From JABFXX01 sp036489755 (GTDB lineage Bacteria > Myxococcota_A > Polyangia > Haliangiales > Haliangiaceae): 64,000 nucleotides of DNA. The notes under the pieces are model-generated. The model ran no database searches. It was not told where the DNA came from and saw nothing but the letters and a program-made list of their open reading frames with translations. This document shows positions 58,138-64,000 of this stretch, in pieces. Where the stretch lies: the NCBI GenBank assembly GCA_036489755.1, contig DASXFD010000090.1, positions 1-64,000 of the forward strand. The letters are read 5' to 3'. The stretch's first letter is position 1. Each line of letters starts with the position of its first letter. The position numbers and the translations under genes were made by a program.

Positions 58138-58823
58138 GCTTCACGTACGAGTATCCGCGCGCGGCGCTGACGGTCGACTGTGTCGTGTTCGGGCTCGACG
58201 AGAGCGATCTGAAGGTGCTGCTCATCCAGCGCAAGCTGTCGCCGTTCCAGCACGGCTGGGCGCTGCCCGGCGGGTTCGTGCACGTCGACGAGACGATCGA
58301 CGAAGCCGCGCGCCGCGAGCTCGAAGAAGAAGCGGGCGTCAAGGACGTCTATCTCGAGCAGCTCTACACGTTCGGCACGCTCGATCGCGATCCGCGCGAG
58401 CGCGTCGTCACCGTCGCGTACTACGCGCTCGCGAAGCTCTCCGACCACCGCATTCGCGCGGCGACCGATGCGATGGGCGTCGGCTGGTTCTCGCTGGACG
58501 ATCTGCCGAAGCTCGCGTTCGATCACGCGGAGATCGTCACGCGCGCGCACGAGCGGCTGCGCGGCAAGGTTCGTTACGCGCCTGTCGGCTTCGAGCTGTT
58601 GCCGCCGCGGTTCTCGCTCACGCAGCTGCAGCGACTTTACGAGCTGATCCTCGGCGCGCCGCTCGACAAGCGAAACTTCCGCAAGAAGCTGCTCGCGATG
58701 GACTTGCTCGTCGAGACCGACGAGGTCGAGCAAGGCGTGCGACACCGCGCCGCGCGGCTCTACCGGTTCGATCGACGCAAATACGACAAGCTCGCGAAAC
58801 AAGGCTTCGAGTTCGCGCTGTAG
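58134..58823 (+). CDS. nrtR: NrtR-type NAD-biosynthesis regulator (Nudix + winged HTH)
   Basis: The 229-residue protein has a Nudix domain (about 10-140) followed by a winged helix-turn-helix (FSLTQLQRLYELILGAPLDKRNFRKKL). This is the NrtR architecture; family members sense ADP-ribose and repress NAD genes. The Nudix box GFVHVDETIDEAARRELEEEAGV (quoted in two parts: GFVHVDETIDEA and ARRELEEEAGV) fits the GX5EX7REUXEEXGU rule exactly, so hydrolase activity may be retained. Co-transcription with pncB, prs and nadE suggests an autoregulated operon. Confidence 0.93.
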   Translation: MSFTYEYPRAALTVDCVVFGLDESDLKVLLIQRKLSPFQHGWALPGGFVHVDETIDEAARRELEEEAGVKDVYLEQLYTFGTLDRDPRERVVTVAYYALAKLSDHRIRAATDAMGVGWFSLDDLPKLAFDHAEIVTRAHERLRGKVRYAPVGFELLPPRFSLTQLQRLYELILGAPLDKRNFRKKLLAMDLLVETDEVEQGVRHRAARLYRFDRRKYDKLAKQGFEFAL

Positions 58824-58910
58824 CGCAGGCGATAGCCGCAGTAGACGAAGCGAGTCGCGTGCGTTTCTGCGGCGATGAAGTCGACGGCAACACTTCCGCC
58901 TACTTGGCGC

Positions 58911-58926
58911 TGGCACCATCGCTGCA
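58911..58926 (+). promoter_or_regulatory. Sigma-54 promoter candidate (TGGCAC-N5-CTGCA)
   Basis: TGGCACCATCGCTGCA has GG and GC elements exactly ten bases apart, close to the TGGCAC-N5-TTGCA consensus. It lies in the 115-base gap after nrtR. Transcription would start near 58937, just before the GTG at 58939. The window also encodes a sigma-54 activator (23.2 kb), although no direct link can be shown. Confidence 0.6.
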
Positions 58927-58938
58927 AAACGTCGGTTC

Positions 58939-59214
58939 GTGCCCGTGCGAACACTCGAAGAGCTCGACGAAGCCGCGCTGACGAATGTCGTCGGCGGCGG
59001 CTTGTTGAAGAACACCGACGTGTCGCGCCAGGGCTGGAGCTTTCCGGGCGGCGCGCCGGTGCCGAAGGAGAGCGCGTTCAGCGTGCGAACCAATTATGGA
59101 ACGTGCGTCGACCACAGGGTCCAGCAGCTGTGTAGCGGCTCGGGCCCCGACGCCGGGCGATGCATGATCGACGCGGCCAACTCGTGTTGGCGCGACGTCA
59201 AAGACAAAGAGTAG
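58939..59214 (+). CDS. Double-glycine-leader peptide 1 with C-X18-C signature
   Basis: The 91-residue product has leader MPVRTLEELDEAALTNVVGG (20 residues, Gly-Gly at -2/-1, acidic helix before it). The mature part would be about 71 residues with four Cys: YGTC, QLC, GRCMID and NSCW. The first and third are separated by exactly 18 residues, and the segment G-R-C-M-I-D aligns with the next two peptides. It starts with GTG at 58939, or at GTG 58945 (two codons later). No transporter, protease or modifying enzyme is nearby. A secreted peptide or RiPP-like precursor is suggested. Confidence 0.6.
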   Translation: MPVRTLEELDEAALTNVVGGGLLKNTDVSRQGWSFPGGAPVPKESAFSVRTNYGTCVDHRVQQLCSGSGPDAGRCMIDAANSCWRDVKDKE

Positions 59215-59258
59215 CCAAGCCTAGCAACTCGTAACTCGATCGTACGTAGGAGAGACAT

Positions 59259-59498
59259 ATGAACGACCTCGTTAGCATTTCGGATCTCGATCTCGAGACG
59301 GTCAGTGGTGGCTTCGAAGGGCAGCTCAAGGGCGACCTCGGGCGCGGCTACGTCGGCAACGTCCAGGGCTCGTTCGCGTCCAAGGACGCGTCGCGCCAGA
59401 ATCTGGTGCGCGAGGCGTGCACGAACCTGAACACCAACGCCGACGGGAGCCTCGACAAGAAGGGCTACGGCCAGTGCCTGTTCGACCACACCAAGTAG
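59259..59498 (+). CDS. Double-glycine-leader peptide 2 with C-X18-C signature
   Basis: The 79-residue product opens MNDLVSISDLDLETVSGG, a textbook double-glycine leader (LDLETVSGG). A strong AGGAG lies six bases before the ATG. The mature part is about 61 residues and has two Cys separated by 18 residues (EACTNLN...YGQCLFD). The wording LDKKGYGQCL is shared with peptide 3. Best-supported member of the three, in both leader and ribosome-binding site. Substrate for a C39-type peptidase transporter elsewhere is inferred. Confidence 0.75.
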   Translation: MNDLVSISDLDLETVSGGFEGQLKGDLGRGYVGNVQGSFASKDASRQNLVREACTNLNTNADGSLDKKGYGQCLFDHTK

Positions 59499-59752
59499 GT
59501 CGGTCGTTCACGCCCATACCCGCCTGCCTGCTCGACGGCGTCGTCGGCGGCTCGGATCTACAGACGCACCTGTCGCTCCTGAACGGCTTCGCGTTCAACG
59601 GCGATATTCATCGGCGCGGCGACGACGAGTATCGCCGCGAGATCGTCAAACAGGGCTGCACCAAGCTCGCCACGCCTGAATCGGGCCAGCTCGACAAGCA
59701 GAAATACGGCCAGTGCCTGCTCCAGAACCTGGATCCCCCCGCATCGCGATAG
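59474..59752 (+). CDS. Double-glycine-leader peptide 3 (overlapping or decayed copy)
   Basis: The product has up to 92 residues. There is no ATG close to the leader. The first GTG in a suitable place (59474) gives MPVRPHQVGRSF... and overlaps peptide 2 by 25 bases in another frame; it also repeats the MPVR opening of peptide 1. The Gly-Gly is at 59546-59551 (LLDGVVGG). The mature part contains KQGCTKLATPE and LDKQKYGQCLLQ, giving the same C-X18-C spacing as peptides 1 and 2. It may be a working gene with an unusual start or a copy that has lost its own start. It ends 12 bases before pncA. Confidence 0.5.
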   Translation: MPVRPHQVGRSFTPIPACLLDGVVGGSDLQTHLSLLNGFAFNGDIHRRGDDEYRREIVKQGCTKLATPESGQLDKQKYGQCLLQNLDPPASR

Positions 59753-59764
59753 AATGATCGGCGC

Positions 59765-60382
59765 ATGCGCGCACTGATCCTGGTGGATCTCCAGACCGAT
59801 TTTTGTCCTGGCGGGGCTCTGGCGGTGGCACAGGGAGACGAGACGATCGACGTCGCGAACCGGCTGTTGCCGCACTTCGCGACCGTGGCGGCGACCCAAG
59901 ACTGGCACCCGGCGAATCACGGTTCGTTCGCGGCCAACCATCCGGGAAAACAGCCGTACGAGATGATCGACTTGCACGGCTTGATGCAAGTCTTGTGGCC
60001 CGTGCACTGCGTGCAGAACACGCCCGGTGCCGAGCTGCGAAGCGATCTCGATCGCTCGCGGATCACCGAGGTGTTCCACAAGGGCACCGATCCGGCGGTC
60101 GACAGCTACTCGGGCTTCTTCGACAACGGCAAGCGCAAGGCGACCGGGCTCGCCGAGTGGTTGCGCAGCCGCTGGGTGCAGCAGGTCTACGTGATGGGCC
60201 TCGCGACCGATTACTGCGTGCGCGCGACCGCGATGGATGCGCGCTCGCTCGGCTTCGACGTGTGGGTCGTGCAGGACGGCTGCCGCGCCGTGGAGGTCAA
60301 GCCCGGCGACGGCGACCGCGCCATCGCGGAGCTCCGCGGAGCCGGTTGCGCGATCGTCGAAAGCGGCGCGATCGGACCGTAG
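59765..60382 (+). CDS. pncA: Nicotinamidase
   Basis: The 205-residue isochorismatase-fold enzyme converts nicotinamide to nicotinate, feeding PncB. Catalytic residues are visible: Asp in LVDLQTDF, Lys in VFHKGTDPAVDSYSGF and Cys in GLATDYCVRATA. The metal-site DWHPANHGSF is intact. Length matches E. coli-type PncA. It completes the salvage route encoded upstream, but three small peptide genes and a possible separate promoter lie between it and nrtR. Confidence 0.95.
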   Translation: MRALILVDLQTDFCPGGALAVAQGDETIDVANRLLPHFATVAATQDWHPANHGSFAANHPGKQPYEMIDLHGLMQVLWPVHCVQNTPGAELRSDLDRSRITEVFHKGTDPAVDSYSGFFDNGKRKATGLAEWLRSRWVQQVYVMGLATDYCVRATAMDARSLGFDVWVVQDGCRAVEVKPGDGDRAIAELRGAGCAIVESGAIGP

Positions 60383-60406
60383 CGAACGCGCTCTCGGTGG
60401 GTTTCT

Positions 60407-60823
60407 GTGTCGCGTGGCATGCCGGATGCTCCCCTATTCGGCATGACGCCGGATACGTATGTGCCGCACAGGCATCATTGGAACGATTGGTTCCGGCCCA
60501 TCGAGCCGCCCCCCCAACAGGATTGGCCGGCTCACGGTCCCGAGCCGATCGCGCCGGTCTTCTCGCCGGTCCGCGACGATTCGAAGGTGGGCCCCACCGA
60601 GGACCTCGACCGCGAGCCCGACGGCGTGCCCCACGCGGTTGTCGGGGCGACGGCAGGTTTTGCCGTCGTGCTGTCGCTGCTGATCGCGTCGGCGTGGTTC
60701 GTCAGCTCGTGGACGATGCGCGTCGGCGTGATCCTGCTGGTCGCGTTTGCCGTACCGGTCGTGGTGACGACCCTCAAGCACAAGGCCGACCGCGACCGCG
60801 ATCACGTGCACCCGTCCCGATGA
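60407..60823 (+). CDS. Small membrane protein of unknown function
   Basis: The protein has up to 138 residues, with a His/Pro/Trp-rich N-terminal part (VPHRHHWNDWFRPIEPPPQQ) and two membrane helices near the C terminus (VVGATAGFAVVLSLLIASAWF, quoted here as AVVLSLLIASAWF, and RVGVILLVAFAVPVVV). It ends with charged DRDRDHVHPSR. The start is uncertain: GTG 60407 or ATG 60419. It lies 24 bases after pncA. No family is recognised. Confidence 0.5.
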   Translation: MSRGMPDAPLFGMTPDTYVPHRHHWNDWFRPIEPPPQQDWPAHGPEPIAPVFSPVRDDSKVGPTEDLDREPDGVPHAVVGATAGFAVVLSLLIASAWFVSSWTMRVGVILLVAFAVPVVVTTLKHKADRDRDHVHPSR

Positions 60824-60892
60824 GCGCTCCTGCCACTGTGGCGCGCACAGACTTGCGCCGGCCGCGCAGCGACGCGAGCATTCGGAAGATCC

Positions 60893-62770
60893 ATGGTCCG
60901 GGCTTGCGTGTTGCCGATGCTGCTGGTCGTCGCGATCAGTGCGTGCGGCGGCAGGCACGCCGTGGTCCGTCGCCCCTCGGACGACTATCTCGCGGCTCTC
61001 AAGATCGAGGGCAACACCGCGATCTCGACCTCGTACCTGTTGCCGCGGCTCGCGCTCAGCGGCGCGGTCGGCCGGCGCTCGATCGACGACTACAACCTGC
61101 TGCTCGACAAGCAGCGCATCAAGACCGCGTACGAAAAGCTCGGCTACTTCGCGGCAGACGTCCAGGCGCGGATCGACCGCAAAGGCAACGCGAGCACCGT
61201 GACCTTTGTCGTGACGGAGGGCCCGCGGGCATACACGCGGGTCCAGATCGCCGGCTTGCCCGACGACGTCTCGTTCGACAAGGCTCGCGTGGTGATTCCG
61301 ATCGCCGAAGGCGAACGCTTCGATTACGACAAGTACGACGGCGCCAAAGACTCGCTCCAGCATGTGCTGTTCGACGCGGGTTACGCGCACGCCGACGTGG
61401 AAGGCAGCGTCATCGCCGACCGCGCTCACGCGCTGGCGACGGTGCGGTTCGCGATCAACGCGGGGCAGCACTGTACGTTCGGCGAGATCACGGTCGCCGG
61501 CGCCGAGGGGCTGCTCGCCGACTCGGTGACCGCGCGCATCGCGTTTCACGCGGGGGACCCGTTCTCGCAGAGCAAGCTCGACGACGCGCAGACGGCGATC
61601 TACGGCACGGGGCTCTTCGCGAGCGTGCGCGTCGAAGCGGATCGCGACAACCTGAACACGGTGGTCCCGGTCAAAGTCACGGTGACCACCGTCACCCGCA
61701 ACGAAGTCACCGCGGGCGGCGGCGTCGGTCTCGACCCGCTCACGTACAACGCGCGGTTGCGCGGCACGTGGGTGCGCCACGACTTCATCACGCCGCTCAC
61801 CACGATGAACATCGATCTGCGGCCGGAGTACGCGGTCGAGCGCGAGGCGTGCGACTTCGGCGATCTGCTGAGCTGCAAGCGCGACTTCCGCGGCCGCTTG
61901 CTCGGCACGCTCACGCAACAAGATCTGCTCGTCCCCGACGTCAAAGGCGAGATCGAAGGCGGCCTCGATTACATCGTGTGGGAGCCGTACGCGGTGCTCG
62001 ACGCGCATATCCGACTGGGCCTGTCGAAGAAATTCTTCGGCACGAAGCTGCAGGCGCGGATCGGCTGGCAGCTCGGCTATTACGATTTTCCCGACGTGTA
62101 CGTCGATCACCCCACGGCCCAGCTGTTGGGCATCGATCACACGAACTTCGTCGGGGCGTACACTGGAGCGCTGGTGCTCGATCTTCGCGACAAGCCGCTC
62201 GCACCGACGCAGGGCTTCTACTTCGACGCGCGCGTCACGAAGGGCACGCGATACGCGGGCGGCGATTTCAGCTATCTCGAGATCAACCCCGACATGCGCG
62301 CGTTCTTGCCGCTCGGGCCGGTCGTGCTCGCGATGCGCGTGCGCGTCGGCGCGATCATCGGTGACGTGCCGGCGACCGAGCGCTTCTTCGGTGGCGGAAT
62401 CTCGAGCATGCGCGGGTTCGGCCAGCGCCGGCTGTCGCCGTACGCGCCGAGCGAGTTCGATGGCTCGCTGCTGCCGATCGGCGGCGCCGGGCTCGTCGAA
62501 TCGAGCATCGAGCTACGCGTGCCGATCGGTTCGCCGTGGGGTATCGACCTCGGCGCGGTCGTGTTCTTCGACGCCGGCAACGTGTGGCTGTCGGCGTCGC
62601 AGATCGATCCGGCCGATCTGTTCTATGCGACCGGCTTCGGCGTGCGCTGGTTGTCGCCGATCGGACCGGTCGGCGCCGACCTCGGATTCCGCCTGAACGG
62701 CTTTTCGACCGCGGAGCCAGGCGTCGAAGAGCGCGTCGTGCCGCAGATCGCGGTCGGCGAGGCGTTCTGA
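60893..62770 (+). CDS. tamA: Omp85-family outer-membrane protein, TamA-like
   Basis: The 625-residue protein starts with a lipoprotein-like signal (MLLVVAISACGG, lipobox AISAC). Residues about 30-270 read as three POTRA domains (ALKIEGNTAISTSYL, YTRVQIAGLPDDV, CTFGEITVAGAEG). Residues about 285-625 are a 16-strand Omp85 barrel, with SSMRGFGQRRL as the conserved RGF loop-6 motif and PIGPVGADLGFRLN near the end. Its start codon is ATG 60893. It is coupled to the tamB-like gene (TGATG), which supports a translocation-and-assembly (TAM) pair. Confidence 0.87.
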   Translation: MVRACVLPMLLVVAISACGGRHAVVRRPSDDYLAALKIEGNTAISTSYLLPRLALSGAVGRRSIDDYNLLLDKQRIKTAYEKLGYFAADVQARIDRKGNASTVTFVVTEGPRAYTRVQIAGLPDDVSFDKARVVIPIAEGERFDYDKYDGAKDSLQHVLFDAGYAHADVEGSVIADRAHALATVRFAINAGQHCTFGEITVAGAEGLLADSVTARIAFHAGDPFSQSKLDDAQTAIYGTGLFASVRVEADRDNLNTVVPVKVTVTTVTRNEVTAGGGVGLDPLTYNARLRGTWVRHDFITPLTTMNIDLRPEYAVEREACDFGDLLSCKRDFRGRLLGTLTQQDLLVPDVKGEIEGGLDYIVWEPYAVLDAHIRLGLSKKFFGTKLQARIGWQLGYYDFPDVYVDHPTAQLLGIDHTNFVGAYTGALVLDLRDKPLAPTQGFYFDARVTKGTRYAGGDFSYLEINPDMRAFLPLGPVVLAMRVRVGAIIGDVPATERFFGGGISSMRGFGQRRLSPYAPSEFDGSLLPIGGAGLVESSIELRVPIGSPWGIDLGAVVFFDAGNVWLSASQIDPADLFYATGFGVRWLSPIGPVGADLGFRLNGFSTAEPGVEERVVPQIAVGEAF

Positions 62771-64000
62771 TGCGCAAGCAGCTGCGCCGCGCTCTGCGCT
62801 GGTTCTTGCGCGGCTTGCTCGGCGCGCTCGCGCTCGTCGTGCTCGCGATCGCGTTCGTGTTGATCGCGCTGCACACCGATTGGGGCCGCAACCTGGTGCG
62901 CGAGCGCGTGGTCGATGCGCTCGGCGGCGCATTTCCCGGCGGCGTGAAGATCGCGCGACTCGACGGCAGCGTGTTCGGCACCCTGACCGTTCGCGGCGTC
63001 GAGCTCGACGGTCGCGATCACAAGCCGTGGATCACCGTCGGCGAGATCGACGTGCGCGCGTCGCTGACGTCGCTGCTCCACGAGACGGTCCGCGTCGATT
63101 CGCTGATCGTGAGCGACGTCGCGATCGATCAGCACCCGCAGCCGCCGGCGCCGCCCGAGCCGGAGCCCGAGCCGGAAGAGCACCACCATCACTCGCACTG
63201 GTCGATCGAGGTCGCGCACGCCGAGATCCATCACGCCGGCGCGACGATCGCGACCGGGTCGCGCACGCTCGATGTTCACGACGTTAACATCAACCTGGCG
63301 GCGTCGATCGAGCGCGGCGCGATCACGGCGCTCGTCGGCGTTCACGGCAAGTGGGCGGACCGCAACGTCGCCGCGACCGGGACCGTGTGGCTCGACGACG
63401 GAGTGATCGCGTCGCCGTTCGCAGCCATCAAGGTCGGCCACGCCCAGGCGCGCGTGCTCGGCTTGCGCTTCGGCGACGTGATCGAAGGCGTCGCGGCCGG
63501 GTTCTTGCCCGCCGTCGCGGCGGACGCCGTCGCACAGCTCCACTTGCCAGGCGACATCGCGGTCATCGCGAGCGCCTCGGAGGACGGCGCGCTCGACCTG
63601 CACGGCGCGATCGGCGATGCCACGCTACGCGTCGTCGGCCAGGCGCAGGCAGATGCCAGAACCGCGAGCGTGCTCGCGATCGCCGACGTGCCGAATGGCG
63701 GCGAGCTCGACCCCCGGTTCGCCGGCCGCGCGCAGGTCACCGCGGCGCTGTCGGGCGGCCTCGATCACGTGCGCGGAATGGTCGCGATCGATGCCGCGCG
63801 GCCGCTCGACAAGATGTTGCTCGGCAAAGATCAGGTCGCCGGTCGCGTGCTGCTCGCGGTCGACGCGACCCCGGCGAACGCGTGGGTGCTGCTCGGCACC
63901 GGGATCGATGCCGGCGAGACCCGCGCGACGTCGATCGCCGAGCTCGCGCGTGCCAAGGACGGCTCGATCTCGGTGACCAAGTCGACGCTCGTCGCGAGCG
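62770..64000 (+). CDS. tamB: TamB/AsmA-like translocation protein, 5' part only
   Basis: The first 410 residues are present; the gene runs past the end of the window. A basic start (MRKQLRRALRWFLRG) leads into an N-terminal membrane anchor (ALALVVLAIAFVLIALHTDWG). The next segment matches TamB/AsmA proteins: RNLVRERVVDALGG, VKIARLDGSVFGTLTVRGVELDG and SLLHETVRVDSLIVSDVAI. An acidic, Pro- and His-rich spacer (PEPEPEPEEHHHH) precedes beta-helix-like repeats. TamB links the inner membrane to TamA for lipid or protein transport across the periplasm. Confidence 0.85.
   Translation, partial: MRKQLRRALRWFLRGLLGALALVVLAIAFVLIALHTDWGRNLVRERVVDALGGAFPGGVKIARLDGSVFGTLTVRGVELDGRDHKPWITVGEIDVRASLTSLLHETVRVDSLIVSDVAIDQHPQPPAPPEPEPEPEEHHHHSHWSIEVAHAEIHHAGATIATGSRTLDVHDVNINLAASIERGAITALVGVHGKWADRNVAATGTVWLDDGVIASPFAAIKVGHAQARVLGLRFGDVIEGVAAGFLPAVAADAVAQLHLPGDIAVIASASEDGALDLHGAIGDATLRVVGQAQADARTASVLAIADVPNGGELDPRFAGRAQVTAALSGGLDHVRGMVAIDAARPLDKMLLGKDQVAGRVLLAVDATPANAWVLLGTGIDAGETRATSIAELARAKDGSISVTKSTLVAS

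Noticed and set aside
58760..58954. Minus-strand ORF over the nrtR end and the sigma-54 promoter
   Set aside because: No ribosome site, no recognisable domain, and it overlaps a well-supported gene for much of its length.
63178..63195. His-run in TamB that could be a metal site or tag
   Set aside because: It follows a Pro/Glu spacer in a low-complexity linker; there is no second ligand cluster to support a metal site.

Overview
The window is dense, GC-rich chromosomal DNA. The gene content points to a Myxococcota (delta-proteobacterial) relative, possibly of the Haliangium/Kofleriaceae type. The clues are a Ser/Thr kinase with the HRDVSPHN catalytic loop, FHA/GAF/sigma-54 and REC-DUF4388 regulators, a PilZ protein, an AgmX/PglI-type energiser, several PilT-like ATPases, a TIGR02996 leucine-rich-repeat protein and many predicted lipoproteins. 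The taxonomic call is inference from family content only. No rRNA, tRNA, CRISPR array, insertion sequence or phage block was seen. The only mobile sequence found is an intein.

Layout. 1-9.2 kb: the start of a diacylglycerol-kinase-like gene, an unrecognised beta-rich protein, an amidohydrolase lipoprotein, a tandem-REC protein, a zinc-ribbon/AgmX-like protein, a PilT ATPase and an outer-membrane barrel protein. 9.2-20 kb: a DUF4132 protein, alaS, a PilZ protein, a glutamate-cysteine ligase, pyrE and a lipoprotein. 20-31 kb: a DUF2178/HTH pair behind a repeated operator, a REC-DUF4388 coiled-coil protein facing an FHA-GAF-sigma-54 activator, a double-glycine glycine-zipper peptide, zinc-ribbon, GST, Fe-S and SirB1-like proteins and a kinase. 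31-45 kb: lipoproteins, an LRR protein, nadB, two adjacent PilT-like ATPases, a lytic transglycosylase, an FHA protein, an intein-bearing radical SAM protein, a catalytically degenerate aldo/keto reductase-like protein and two paralogous lipoproteins. 45-49 kb: a three-subunit xanthine-dehydrogenase-type molybdoenzyme. 49-53 kb: two envelope proteins and a PfkB kinase.

53.4-60.4 kb is the most coherent block, a pyridine-nucleotide (NAD) salvage locus. It holds pncB, a 69-codon ORF, prs, a 19-codon ORF, nadE and nrtR, each joined to the next by an ATGA-type start/stop overlap. After nrtR comes a good sigma-54 promoter candidate, then three small double-glycine-leader peptides that share a C-X18-C signature, then the nicotinamidase gene pncA. 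PncA, PncB, Prs and NadE would take nicotinamide through nicotinate to NAD. NrtR is the expected NAD-responsive repressor. The embedded peptides have no obvious role in that pathway and are the best candidate in the window for something new.

60.4-64 kb holds a small membrane protein and a TamA-TamB pair; tamB runs off the end. Eight of the nine convergent gene pairs abut or overlap at their stop codons, so there is very little non-coding DNA. No intergenic stretch exceeds about 250 bases. Assignments rest on reading translated motifs by eye; no database search was run.
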